From NCBI GenBank assembly GCA_964562685.1, contig CAZLUP010000036.1, positions 1 to 44,564 of the forward strand: a stretch of 44,564 bases of DNA. The letters are read 5' to 3'. The DNA is from Stanieria sp964562685. Lineage in GTDB: Bacteria > Cyanobacteriota > Cyanobacteriia > Cyanobacteriales > Xenococcaceae. Of the stretch, positions 26,011 to 34,307 are shown in pieces (positions within the stretch are counted from its first letter, which is position 1; each line of letters begins with the position of its first letter). The notes below the pieces were generated by a model that did not search any database, was not told the origin of the DNA, and saw nothing but the letters and a program-made list of their open reading frames with translations. The position numbers were made by a program, and so were the translations under genes.

Positions 26011-26835
26011 CTATTGATGATTGGAATTTGGTTGATTTTTGTCAATAAATCTAGCCGAAGTATTGGGTAAAAATTCGGTGTTATCAAGCTCATCCCAACG
26101 ATCAGCTTCATTTAATTCTAGAGAGTCAAGATCTAAGATATCTGCTGCTATTTCTGAGTCATCATCTTCTTCTAACCATTCCCCCCATTCTTCTTCGACT
26201 GATTGAGGTTCGCTTTGATCTTCAGACTCTGCTTCTAAATCTTCTAAAGATAACAAAATGTTTTCATCATCATCTTCTTCAGCACTGATAAATGTGGTCG
26301 GATAGCGATCGCTTTGAGCCTCAAGTTCAGGGTAATTAACGCTAGAAGCTGAATTTAATTGCACAGGATTAGAAGTAGCAAGATGAGATTTTTGAGGCGA
26401 TTGAGAATTATTCGTCTCTGATGGCAAAGATTTAGCTTCGAGTGACCAGTTTAATTCGCGGTATTCTCCCCCCTGTTGATAGTTTTGCAAAACTGCCATC
26501 AAACGAAACATCTGTTGTAGACTGAGCAAATTTTGTTTAATAGTTTGATGACCCCTGGAGACTTGATCGAGATGAAATTGGTGTACTTCTTGATAAGCAT
26601 TATTATGAATAAAGCGATCGCCAATTTCGTTTTTGATTTCTCCCGCTACTAAATTAATTTGAGTACGTAAACGATGTCCTGGTTGAGGTTGAACTGAAGA
26701 AGACTGAGAAGTTTGATTGGGAGTGGCAATCCAGGTAGTAATTTCTAATTCTGGAGTTTTGCTCATCGCGAGCGCAAAAGCTTCAGCTAGTTGTCCCGCT
26801 CTAAGAGCTTGTTTAAATTCTGCACTGGCTGCCAT
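26011..26835 (-). CDS. Unknown protein with acidic tail (paralogue of the 26946 gene)
   Basis: A 274-residue protein of unknown function. Residues 1-125 are clearly paralogous to the next gene upstream: EFKQALRAGQLAEAFALAMS, a central strand ITTWIA, PGHRLRTQINL, GEIKNEIGDRFI and a helix HLDQVSRGHQTIKQNLLSLQ. The remainder is low-complexity, first Ser/Pro/Gln and then strongly acidic (EEDDDENILLSLEDLEAE), probably disordered. A GTAGGGG hairpin separates it from its paralogue, so the two may be transcribed at different levels. Confidence 0.75.
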   Translation of the reverse strand: MAASAEFKQALRAGQLAEAFALAMSKTPELEITTWIATPNQTSQSSSVQPQPGHRLRTQINLVAGEIKNEIGDRFIHNNAYQEVHQFHLDQVSRGHQTIKQNLLSLQQMFRLMAVLQNYQQGGEYRELNWSLEAKSLPSETNNSQSPQKSHLATSNPVQLNSASSVNYPELEAQSDRYPTTFISAEEDDDENILLSLEDLEAESEDQSEPQSVEEEWGEWLEEDDDSEIAADILDLDSLELNEADRWDELDNTEFLPNTSARFIDKNQPNSNHQ

Positions 26836-26879
26836 AAAAATTCTCCCAATTGATTGATTGTCAGTTCTTTTTAACGTGG

Positions 26880-26908
26880 GTAGGGGTTTGACAATGCCAA
26901 ACCCCTAC
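26880..26908. repeat. Inverted repeat GTAGGGGTTTG/CAAACCCCTAC
   Basis: A perfect 11-base stem with loop ACAATGC lies in the 110-base gap between the two paralogues. It is probably a dispersed palindrome and may also end the upstream minus-strand transcript. Confidence 0.7.
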
Positions 26909-26945
26909 ATAAATTTATTTGTAGTAGCAATTTAGCAATTTGATC

Positions 26946-27368
26946 TTATTCGGTCTGAGAAGGTGATAAAGCTGCTGGCTGTTCCGATTGTAATCGCGGA
27001 AATGGAGTTTTGGGTAATTCGGATAAAGTTTCCGTGAGAACCACAAACATATTTTGGAGACTTTCAAGATTTTTCAGTAAAATTTCTCTTCCCTGTTTAA
27101 CTTGTTCTAGATGTAGCTGTTGAATTGCTTCATAATCAGCATTGCCAATAAATTCACTACCGATTTCGTTTTCGACTTTGCCATCCACCAAATTAATGCT
27201 GGTACGTAAACGATAACCAGGTTGGGGTTCATCTTCTGGAAAATCCATCTCTGAAGAAGATACCCAAGTAGTAATTTTTAACTCAATTGCTTCACTCATT
27301 GCCAGAGTCAGCGCATCAAAAACTTCTCCAGCTTTAATTTTTGCTTTGAATTCTTCAATTGCTGTCAT
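26946..27368 (-). CDS. Unknown conserved protein (short paralogue of the 26011 gene)
   Basis: A 140-residue protein of unknown function. It has an N-terminal helix (EEFKAKIKAGEVFDALTLAM), a strand KITTWVSS, PGYRLRTSINL, the shared module VDGKVENEIGSEFI and a long helix (LEQVKQGREILLKNLESLQN), then a short Pro/Ser tail. It lacks the acidic extension of its paralogue. I chose the ATG at 27368; a TTG at 27383 is open but would add a poorly conserved-looking TFKF. It is the first of the four-gene series, 24 bases after the VanY-like carboxypeptidase, so read-through from that gene is likely. Confidence 0.75.
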   Translation of the reverse strand: MTAIEEFKAKIKAGEVFDALTLAMSEAIELKITTWVSSSEMDFPEDEPQPGYRLRTSINLVDGKVENEIGSEFIGNADYEAIQQLHLEQVKQGREILLKNLESLQNMFVVLTETLSELPKTPFPRLQSEQPAALSPSQTE

Positions 27369-27392
27369 AAACTTAAAAGTCAAATTTAATAA

Positions 27393-28169
27393 TTAATTAA
27401 CAGACTGCTTGAGGTTACGAGCTTTGTAAAAAGTTTCTAAGCTTTTGCGATCGCCAACGTAACGCCAATGCCAAGGTTCGTAACTAATTCCTTGAGGATT
27501 GTTACGAGGAAAAGATAACTCATAACTATAGCGAGGCGCATTATTTTGTAACCATTTAAAAGCAGCCGTGTTTTCAAAGTCAGGACTGACGTTAGTTGCA
27601 GGTACTTTACCATCACCGATGTCGACAGCATAACCCGTGTGATGTTCGCTGTAGCCAGGAGGCGCGCTAACTTCTGCTCTTTTGCTAGTATTTTGACTTC
27701 TCTCGGCTTTAACTCCAAAAAATAAGTAATCTTGCTCGGAAACAGAGCGAAAACCAGAAATAGGCGTTAAAATAATCCCTTCTGCTGCTGCTGCTGACTG
27801 CATTTCGATAAATTTTTCGGCTGCTTTTTGCTCTAGACGAATTCTGCCGTCGGCAGTAATAGGAGTTAGTTCGGCAGGGGAAATTTCCTGATAAGGTAAA
27901 TGTCCGAGTACATTATCTATCTTTTCTTCTTCAGAAGCAGATTTTGGAGCGGGTTTGGGTTTTGTGGGTGGTGTCGATACTGAGGGTGGCACAGTAGGGG
28001 AATTTGGTGTTTTGCTCTCAACTTCACCAGTAGAACGAAGTATGAAAAAACTTATTAGTAAGGCGATCGCGCCTAAACTAAAAATTCCAGCTAAAATTAT
28101 ATTTAAAGGTATGGTTGTAGGCTTTGGCGAGTCTACTTTTTCTCGAATTGCTTCTGGAATATCATCCAT
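27393..28169 (-). CDS. VanY-type D-alanyl-D-alanine carboxypeptidase (M15B)
   Basis: A zinc carboxypeptidase that trims the terminal D-Ala of peptidoglycan stems in the periplasm. The ATG at 28169 (MDDIPEAIREKV) gives 258 residues. The longer open frame would run into the malic enzyme gene. One membrane anchor (IILAGIFSLGAIALLISFF) is followed by a Pro/Lys-rich linker. The catalytic domain has SGFRSV, SEHHTGYAVDIGDG (zinc His and Asp) and YEPWHWRYVG (Glu base and zinc His), so all residues are in place. It sits 55 bases after the malic enzyme stop and 24 before the unknown four-gene cluster. Confidence 0.92.
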   Translation of the reverse strand: MDDIPEAIREKVDSPKPTTIPLNIILAGIFSLGAIALLISFFILRSTGEVESKTPNSPTVPPSVSTPPTKPKPAPKSASEEEKIDNVLGHLPYQEISPAELTPITADGRIRLEQKAAEKFIEMQSAAAAEGIILTPISGFRSVSEQDYLFFGVKAERSQNTSKRAEVSAPPGYSEHHTGYAVDIGDGKVPATNVSPDFENTAAFKWLQNNAPRYSYELSFPRNNPQGISYEPWHWRYVGDRKSLETFYKARNLKQSVN

Positions 28170-28224
28170 AATCGAATTGGGGGATTGTGGATTTAATGGT
28201 CGGCAATTCCCCCTGGGAAGTTCC

Positions 28225-29616
28225 CTATTTAAGGGCAACTCCATCTTGCAAAGCTGCCTGTCTGACGGCACTAGCGACAGCATCGGCAACTCTAGGATCA
28301 AAGACAGAGGGAATAATATGTTCTCGGTCTAAATCTTCCGAATTAATTAAAGCAGCGATCGCTTTTGCTGCTTCCAGATACATATTAATCGTAATAGCCG
28401 AAGCTCGGCAATCTAATGCACCCCGAAATACCCCAGGAAAAGCTAAAACATTATTAATTTGATTGGGATAATCACTTCTTCCCGTTGCCATGACAGCAAC
28501 ATCATCATAAATTAATTCTGGTTGGATTTCAGGAATTGGATTAGCCATTGCCATTACAATTGGCTGGGTTGCCATGGCGTGAACCATTTCGGGAGTTACT
28601 ACCCCAGGCGCACTGACACCGATGAAAACGTCTGCTTCTTGCATCGCATCGGCTAAAGTACCACTAGCAGCAACCGCAAAGGCTTTTTTTTGCCCAGTGA
28701 GATCGTTTCTTTGTTGAGAAAGAATACCTTTAGAATCACAGAGCAAAATGGTAGTTGCTCCAGCTTTTTTTAATAAATTTGCGATCGCAATTCCAGCAGC
28801 TCCTGCACCATTAATCACAATCTTGATTTCTTCGAGGGTTTTGCCTACTAATTTTAAAGCGTTATACAAGGCTGCTAAACTGACAATTGCTGTACCGTGT
28901 TGATCGTCGTGGAATACAGGAATATCTAATTCTTGGCGTAATCTTTGTTCGATTTCAAAACAACGAGGTGCAGCAATATCTTCTAAATTAATTCCACCAA
29001 ATACAGGAGCAATATTTTTAACTGCTTCAATAATCTTTTCTGGCTCTTGAGTATTTAAACAGATGGGAAAAGCATCAATCTTGGCAAATTCTTTAAATAG
29101 TAAAGCTTTTCCTTCCATTACAGGTAAAGCAGCTTCTGGTCCCAAATTACCCAATCCTAAAACGGCACTACCGTCAGTTACCACAGCGACAGTATTGCCT
29201 TTTATAGTTAAAGAATAAACTTGTTCTGGATCATCCGCGATCGCTCGACAAATTCTACCAACTCCAGGAGTATAAGCCATTGCCAAATCCGATTGCGACT
29301 TGAGGGGTAATTTACTTACAATCGAAATTTTTCCCCCTTGATGGATCGCAAAAGTGCGATCACAATAGCTCATTACCTTCACACTGGGTAAAGCTTCAAT
29401 GGCGTGAATAATTTTGTCAGCATGTTCGCTACTAGAAGCATCAATACTTAATTCTCGTTGAGTATATTTCAAATTATGTTGCAGAAGAGCAATATCGCCT
29501 AAACTTCCTCCCACTGAAGCGATCGCACTCATGACGGAAGCCAAAGCCCCTGGACGATTAGGAATTTCAAGTTGAACCGTTAAACTATAACTAGCACTAG
29601 GGTTTAAATTTACCAT
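28225..29616 (-). CDS. Malic enzyme with N-terminal ACT domain
   Basis: Oxidative decarboxylation of malate to pyruvate with NAD(P)H formation. At 463 residues it is the short bacterial/cyanobacterial type. Residues 8-85 are an ACT regulatory domain (LEIPNRPGALASVMSAIAS). The malic N-domain follows, with AYTPGVGRICRAI and KGNTVAVVTDGSAVLGLGN, then the metal site HDDQHGTAIV and a Rossmann fold VINGAGAAGIAIANLL. The ACT domain suggests allosteric control by a small ligand, possibly an amino acid. NAD or NADP preference is not decided here. It starts at ATG 29616. Confidence 0.93.
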   Translation of the reverse strand: MVNLNPSASYSLTVQLEIPNRPGALASVMSAIASVGGSLGDIALLQHNLKYTQRELSIDASSSEHADKIIHAIEALPSVKVMSYCDRTFAIHQGGKISIVSKLPLKSQSDLAMAYTPGVGRICRAIADDPEQVYSLTIKGNTVAVVTDGSAVLGLGNLGPEAALPVMEGKALLFKEFAKIDAFPICLNTQEPEKIIEAVKNIAPVFGGINLEDIAAPRCFEIEQRLRQELDIPVFHDDQHGTAIVSLAALYNALKLVGKTLEEIKIVINGAGAAGIAIANLLKKAGATTILLCDSKGILSQQRNDLTGQKKAFAVAASGTLADAMQEADVFIGVSAPGVVTPEMVHAMATQPIVMAMANPIPEIQPELIYDDVAVMATGRSDYPNQINNVLAFPGVFRGALDCRASAITINMYLEAAKAIAALINSEDLDREHIIPSVFDPRVADAVASAVRQAALQDGVALK

Positions 29617-29821
29617 CGATCGAATTAAATTTTTGATTGAAGAGTTGTTACTTGTGGTTTGCCGTTTAGCTTGTCAGTTTGGCATAAACTTTTACAGCCA
29701 GCATTTTAAGTTAACCATTAACTGATCGCTAATGACTAATCACAAAAAACTAAAGACTAAGGAAAATAACAACCGTATTGTAAAAATAAAACCCAAATCT
29801 AAACTGTATCGAAAGGTTATT

Positions 29822-30331
29822 TTATGATTTACCTTGTAATTGTTTGACTAAATGAGTTAATTCAGGCAAAATCAACTGCGACATAGCCAGTCGAACTGCA
29901 TTAGACGAACCAGGCAGCGAAAAAATCAGCTTTTGTTGATAAATTCCTGCAATTGCCCTTGAAGCGATCGCTCTTGAACCAATTTCTTGATAACTCAACC
30001 AACGAAACAACTCCCCAAATCCTGGTAAAGTCTTTTCCAAACGAATAGCGATCGCATCATAGGTAGTATCTCTAGGGGCAATTCCTGTCCCCCCATTAAA
30101 AATTAAAGCAGCTAAATCATCGCGATCGCTCAATTGGGTTAACTGAGTAATAATTTGTTCTGGCTCATCTTTAACAATTTGATATGCTCCCACCTGATAA
30201 CCAGAATCAAGCAAAAGTTGCTGAAGAAGTTGTCCACTGCGATCGGTTTCAATGGTACGAGTATCACTAATGGTAATTACCGCACAAGCAATTTCCCAAA
30301 AATCTGTATCTGGATGAGGAGTAAAATTCAT
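29822..30331 (-). CDS. moaB: Molybdenum cofactor biosynthesis protein MoaB/MogA family
   Basis: A protein of 169 residues that binds molybdopterin and probably takes part in its adenylylation before molybdenum insertion. Family motifs are TISDTRTIETDRSGQ, the FNGGTGIAPRDTTYDAI loop (the conserved GGTG substrate site) and FSLPGSSNAVRLAM. Length and motifs match cyanobacterial MoaB. It is separate from other Mo genes in this window. The start ATG at 30331 is chosen by homology with MNF-type starts; the ribosome site is weak. Confidence 0.92.
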   Translation of the reverse strand: MNFTPHPDTDFWEIACAVITISDTRTIETDRSGQLLQQLLLDSGYQVGAYQIVKDEPEQIITQLTQLSDRDDLAALIFNGGTGIAPRDTTYDAIAIRLEKTLPGFGELFRWLSYQEIGSRAIASRAIAGIYQQKLIFSLPGSSNAVRLAMSQLILPELTHLVKQLQGKS

Positions 30332-30461
30332 ATTGAGTTATTTATCATTTATTTGTTGTAATTATTTAATGATAAATAGCAAATTTAAATTTCATTAAAT
30401 AATATTTAATACAGGGGAAAAAGTTCATTGTTACTAACAACAAACAATCCCCAAATCCCAA

Positions 30462-30797
30462 CTACGATTTAGTCAACCCCAAATCGTGTTCTTCTGCATA
30501 TCTATCCATAAAACGAATAAAACGTTCCCACTCTTCGGCAGATTTCATAATTAAAACAGCTTCAATCGCCGTAGGTTTACCATTAACAAATTTCCCTTTA
30601 ACTTCTCTAGTAACAATCTCTCCTTCCTCATCAACTAAGTACATTCCAGTTACTTCATCAGTACTTTCTTGACTCAAAATTCTGGGGAATTCAAAATAAA
30701 AAGTAGCTGTACCGCTATTACCAGTACGAGAACGAGTCACACGAATATCAGGAATAACTTCTTCTGTTACACCTCTAGAAAATTGAATTTCTGCCAT
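30462..30797 (-). CDS. psb28: Photosystem II assembly protein Psb28
   Basis: A 111-residue factor that binds the cytosolic face of CP47/cytochrome b559 in photosystem II assembly intermediates and protects them during biogenesis and repair. The sequence matches the family throughout: IQFSRGVTEEVIPDIRVTRS, FYFEFPRIL, MYLVDEEGEI and FIRFMDRYAEEHDLGL. It is a soluble protein without a membrane segment. It is monocistronic-looking, with 130 bases to moaB. This is one of the strongest markers that the host is a cyanobacterium. Confidence 0.96.
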   Translation of the reverse strand: MAEIQFSRGVTEEVIPDIRVTRSRTGNSGTATFYFEFPRILSQESTDEVTGMYLVDEEGEIVTREVKGKFVNGKPTAIEAVLIMKSAEEWERFIRFMDRYAEEHDLGLTKS

Positions 30798-30921
30798 AAT
30801 TAAACTTGTCTTGATATTTTTTTACTAGATTTATTGTTTCATCATCTCATAAATTGCTCTTTGTTCCTGCGCGAGTCATTTCAGTTGCCAGTTATCAAAG
30901 ATTAAGTAAAAAGCGCGAAGC

Positions 30922-31011
30922 GTCCTGAGTGAAACGAAGGATCAAAAGTAGCAATTAACCATCAACACTACCTATCCATAACTCCATCTGTCCCTTCGCT
31001 TTGCTCAGGAC
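30922..31011. repeat. Long-range inverted repeat with CTTCG...CAGGAC arms
   Basis: The arm 30922-30941 (GTCCTGAGTGAAACGAAGGA) is mirrored by 30991-31011 (CCCTTCGCTTTGCTCAGGAC plus flanks) with a few mismatches and a 50-base spacer. It resembles short palindromic mobile repeats common in cyanobacteria. It lies in the roughly 300-base gap between psb28 and the stress-protein gene, which holds no gene. Confidence 0.55.
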
Positions 31012-31097
31012 AAGGTTTATCTGTGGACAAACAATTAACCCTCAACAAAAAACTAGAAGCTTGACCGTACTTAATTAATGTAAAAAAATAGCAGAAT

Positions 31098-31976
31098 TTA
31101 ATTTTTAGGTGAAAATAACAACACAGGAAACCAACTACGTCGCAAAAGATCATTAGCAAAACTAGGAATTGTCCATTGCAAAAGAGTATTGCGATAGTCA
31201 GTCGCAACTGCGAGCGCACTAATATCAAAAACTAACGCAGTTTCGAGTATTTGTTGAAGAGGATTACCTGTTTTTACCTCAGTATGTACTTCTATACCTA
31301 ACTCTTCTAATTGAGCTTTAACAGTTTTTAACTTTTGTTGTGCTTCTTCAACACGATATTTAGCCAACATCCCTTGTCTAGTAATGTCATCAATCACCCA
31401 AATCAGCAAGCATTTTTGACAAGAGTTTTCGGGACGATTTTGAGCATAGTGTTTGATCTGTTCAAGCAAGTAATGCGCCGAGGGGCTATCATTGTAGGGA
31501 ATTAGCAAATATCGCCACAAATGCTGACATCGTAAAGATAACTCTTCTTCAGTATAAGTACTAATTAGTTGAGGGCGAATTATCATTAGTGGTTGAGCCG
31601 TTTGTTTTGCCAAACCTACACTAGTACTACCAAAAAATTTTTCTTGTAATAAACTGCGAATCGGTGTACCTGTAATTATTACATCGATAGAATTAGCCTG
31701 TAAAATTCTAGGAATAGTTTCTAAAGGTTTTCCTGAAAGTACTTCAATCTTAACTTCTACTCCTTCAGGAACCTGCTCTAAAGCCTGGGATAATCTTTGT
31801 TTAGCTGCTTGAATTTTTTCTTCGTCTATACGGGGTACTTCCCCTTCTTCCCACAAAGGCACACTATGAAAAAAAATAATTCTTCGTAAACCGCTGAGAG
31901 CTAAATCGGGAACAAACTTAACGAGGCGATGCAAACCATCATTAAAATCAGTACAGATTAGACAACTATTAAACAT
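31098..31976 (-). CDS. Tandem universal stress protein (two UspA domains)
   Basis: A 292-residue protein of two Usp folds. The first starts SCLICTDFNDGLHRLVKF and ends with the nucleotide-loop-like segment ITGTPIRSLLQEKFFGSTS. The second starts RYLLIPYNDSPSAHYLL and ends ALAVATDYRNTLLQWTIPSF, in which the G-x2-G-x9-G(S/T) ATP loop is not conserved. I chose the ATG at 31976 where the first strand begins; about 50 open codons upstream look unrelated. The stress role is by family only. It lies downstream of nblA on the same strand, 157 bases after its stop. Confidence 0.8.
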   Translation of the reverse strand: MFNSCLICTDFNDGLHRLVKFVPDLALSGLRRIIFFHSVPLWEEGEVPRIDEEKIQAAKQRLSQALEQVPEGVEVKIEVLSGKPLETIPRILQANSIDVIITGTPIRSLLQEKFFGSTSVGLAKQTAQPLMIIRPQLISTYTEEELSLRCQHLWRYLLIPYNDSPSAHYLLEQIKHYAQNRPENSCQKCLLIWVIDDITRQGMLAKYRVEEAQQKLKTVKAQLEELGIEVHTEVKTGNPLQQILETALVFDISALAVATDYRNTLLQWTIPSFANDLLRRSWFPVLLFSPKN

Positions 31977-32133
31977 AATCAGGAAAATTACCTTTTCCCT
32001 TAACCCTATCAAAAAAAGTTTTCTTAGTTGAACATTTTTAACCAATGATTCTGATTCACCCCAACATCCCCAGCTAGTTTCTAACTCGGAAAATGGCAAG
32101 AGAAGGAGGCTTTCTTGGTCAACAACCAATAAT

Positions 32134-32331
32134 TTATGGTTGCTCGAAATTAGAGTCCAATCCCCATTGATGTTTAATAAACTCTTTATACATATTCTCT
32201 CGGAGAATCATCTGCTCATAAAGCGTAATCAAAAACTCTTGAGCTTGTTCATGGCTCATTTGTTGGACTTGAGCTTCAAAAGAGCGGAGATTGAACTGTT
32301 GTTCTAGAGATAGTCCTATCGGTGATAACAT
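32134..32331 (-). CDS. nblA: Phycobilisome degradation protein NblA
   Basis: A 65-residue adaptor that binds phycobiliproteins and the Clp protease to dismantle phycobilisomes during nutrient starvation. The family pattern is seen throughout: LSLEQQFNLRSFEAQVQQMS, QAQEFLITLYEQMILRE and KHQWGLDS. It forms a helix-loop-helix dimer. An AGGAG ribosome site lies eight bases upstream. A strong-looking promoter is listed at 32484-32513. nblA is normally induced by nitrogen or sulfur loss; I saw no full NtcA box (GTA-N8-TAC) in the promoter region. Confidence 0.95.
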   Translation of the reverse strand: MLSPIGLSLEQQFNLRSFEAQVQQMSHEQAQEFLITLYEQMILRENMYKEFIKHQWGLDSNFEQP

Positions 32332-32848
32332 AACTTAAACTCCTAGTCACTAGACAATTGTGAGAGGCTGTGTGACGAACTTGATTCATCACTCTGTACG
32401 CCCCGTGAACTTTGAATCAATCAAATAATTTTTAACCCTCCATATCAAGTAATGTAACAACAAATTGACAATATGTACACATAGATATATGCGTATAAAT
32501 GTTAGACTGTCAATAATAATTAAGAGTTTTTACCTGAAAATAATCACTAATAAATTGACTAATAGTGTAAACATTCTGTAATAATCAAAATAGACCTAAA
32601 ATTCAGGTAAATCCTCTTGAGGAGGAATTTGGCTAGTTAAAGGTACGATCAAACTCTAACTAACCTGCTTTTCGAGGGTAATGTATTTTGACAGAGTCAA
32701 TATTTTGTAAATTGAAACAATTTGCCAAAGAACCAATCCTATGAGAACATCTTTGGCGAATTTATTCTATTTTGACTCAGTCGCAACTAAAAAAATGTTT
32801 GTTGTGTACGTCAGATTGAGATGGATTTATATCAGGAGGTAATTTTTC
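32332..32848. other. Divergent control region of nblA and the RRM gene
   Basis: About 520 bases with no gene. It holds the nblA promoter candidate and a small TCCTC/GAGGA hairpin at 32612-32623. The RRM gene has a very good ribosome site, AGGAGGT at 32834-32840. The long leader on the RRM side could host temperature-dependent folding, which is known for some cyanobacterial rbp genes, but I did not find a defined element. Confidence 0.5.
32484..32513 (-). promoter_or_regulatory. Sigma70-type promoter for nblA
   Basis: On the minus strand TTGACA (32513-32508) is followed by 17 bases and ATATAT (32490-32485), or 18 bases and TATATC. The -35 is a perfect consensus. The leader to the nblA start would be about 150 bases. 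Confidence 0.55.
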
Positions 32849-33307
32849 ATGTCTGTTCGTCTTTACGTCGGTAATTTGCCCAAAGAACCAATCGAACGCG
32901 ATGCTTTAGCAGCAATGTTTGCTGAAGCTGGAGATCAAGTCTCTACTAAAGTAATTAAAGATCGTAAAACTGGAAAATGTCGAGGGTTTGCTTTCGTTAC
33001 AGTTCCCACTGATGAAGTAGCTGACGAATTTATTGAAAAATATAATGGTCAGCCTTTTATGGACAGTAGCCTAAAAATTGAAAAAGCTTTACCTCGTTCA
33101 AAAGGCAAAACCAAGGAAGAACAAGCAACGACCGAAGGAACAACTAATACTAGTACTACCTCTCCGAAGCGCAAAACCAATAAGCGCAGCGGTGGTAAAA
33201 AACCAAGCAATAAAACTACTGGGCAGCAAGACTCGATTCAACCAGATCCACGTTGGGCTGATGAACTAGCGAAGCTGAAAGAAATGCTGGCAGCAGCAAA
33301 TAATTAA
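32849..33307 (+). CDS. RRM-type RNA-binding protein (cyanobacterial Rbp)
   Basis: A 152-residue RNA-binding protein with one N-terminal RNA recognition motif: RNP2 LYVGNL (residues 5-10) and RNP1 KCRGFAFVTV. The C-terminal 70 residues are Lys/Thr/Ser-rich (SPKRKTNKRSGGKKPSNKTT), basic and likely disordered, then a short helix DELAKLKEMLAAAN. Most cyanobacterial Rbp proteins have a Gly-rich tail or none, so this tail type is notable but not unique. These proteins are often cold-induced and some help localise photosynthetic mRNAs. The AGGAGGT ribosome site is eight bases upstream of the ATG. Confidence 0.92.
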   Translation: MSVRLYVGNLPKEPIERDALAAMFAEAGDQVSTKVIKDRKTGKCRGFAFVTVPTDEVADEFIEKYNGQPFMDSSLKIEKALPRSKGKTKEEQATTEGTTNTSTTSPKRKTNKRSGGKKPSNKTTGQQDSIQPDPRWADELAKLKEMLAAANN

Positions 33308-33533
33308 TTAACTGTAAATTCAAGGACTGTCAACTACTTTGTGTTTCTGGCAGTTACCTTATTTTTACAGTTAACCTCAAAACAATCAAAAACGGTGCAA
33401 AATTTAATAAAAGGAGGCATAACTCATTTTGCCACTCAAAATTGATTTGCCTTCCTTAAATTTTGATTAATAATCTATGTTTTACCGTTGATTAAAAAAA
33501 CTAAATTAACAAACAAATAAGGAGTTATTGACA

Positions 33534-34244
33534 ATGGCTGAAAGGAGCGATCCTGTTCAAATAATGAAGCAAGAAGTAGGTAAGGCTGCTGCTGCTCGTG
33601 TTAAATCAGATTCTATTGTAGGACTCGGAACGGGGTCAACCACAGCTTTTGCGATTGAGTATTTAGGCAAACGTTTACAACAAGGGGAAATTAAAAATAT
33701 TGTTGGTATTCCTACTTCTTTTCAAGCAGAAGTTTTGGCAAAAAAATATGGCATTCCATTAACGACTTTAGATGCTGTAGACAGAATTGATATTGCGATT
33801 GATGGTGCTGATGAAGTCGATCCCCAAAAAAACTTAATTAAAGGCGGTGGCGCAGCCCATACCCGCGAGAAAGTGGTAGATAGTTTAGCAGAAGAATTTA
33901 TTGTCGTAGTTGATGGCAATAAATTGGTAGATAAACTAGGCTCAACTTTTTTACTTCCTGTCGAAGTAATCCCGATGGCAATTGCACCAGTGATGCGCAG
34001 TTTAGCCAAATTGGGCGGTAAACCCGAATTACGCATGGGAATCAAGAAAGCTGGACCAGTCGTAACGGATCAAGGTAATTTGGTGGTTGATGTAAAATTT
34101 GAGCAGATTGATAATCCTGCTGAATTAGAAAAAACGATTAATAATATTCCTGGTGTTTTAGAAAATGGATTATTTGTAGGTGTAGCTGATGTCATTTTGA
34201 TTGGCGAAATTAAAGACGATCAACCAGTTATCCGCGAAATGTAA
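33534..34244 (+). CDS. rpiA: Ribose-5-phosphate isomerase A
   Basis: Interconverts ribose 5-phosphate and ribulose 5-phosphate in the Calvin cycle and pentose phosphate pathway. The 236 residues match the family. Motifs are VGLGTGSTTAFAIEYLG (phosphate site), DGADEVDPQKNLIKGGGAAH (catalytic Asp and substrate loop) and VVVDGNKLV. The ATG at 33534 has AAGGAG nine bases upstream; an earlier in-frame TTG at 33528 is less likely. It ends at a bidirectional terminator shared with frr. Confidence 0.97.
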   Translation: MAERSDPVQIMKQEVGKAAAARVKSDSIVGLGTGSTTAFAIEYLGKRLQQGEIKNIVGIPTSFQAEVLAKKYGIPLTTLDAVDRIDIAIDGADEVDPQKNLIKGGGAAHTREKVVDSLAEEFIVVVDGNKLVDKLGSTFLLPVEVIPMAIAPVMRSLAKLGGKPELRMGIKKAGPVVTDQGNLVVDVKFEQIDNPAELEKTINNIPGVLENGLFVGVADVILIGEIKDDQPVIREM

Positions 34245-34257
34245 TCTAGAAAAAAAA

Positions 34258-34288
34258 AGTAGGGACTGTGCCTCAAATTGTCCCTACT
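34258..34288. terminator. Bidirectional terminator between rpiA and frr
   Basis: A perfect nine-base stem AGTAGGGAC/GTCCCTACT is flanked by A-run on the left and a T-rich stretch on the right (AATTTTTTTTAT further on), so it can stop both convergent genes. Confidence 0.75.
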
Positions 34289-34307
34289 CGTAAAAGTTTA
34301 ATTTTTT

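Noticed and set aside
27437..28462. Several open frames on the opposite strand of, or shifted within, the VanY and malic enzyme genes, and a VanY start overlapping the malic enzyme.
   Set aside because: The catalytic motifs all lie in the chosen frames, and a later ATG at 28169 removes the overlap.
32332..32848. NtcA or NblR-type sites in front of nblA.
   Set aside because: Partial GTA and TAC words occur, but none with the GTA-N8-TAC spacing next to a -10 box.
33409..33480. A good AAGGAGG ribosome site between the RRM gene and rpiA, suggesting a small gene.
   Set aside because: No ATG, GTG or TTG at a suitable distance opens a frame longer than a few codons; the nearest codon is ATT.
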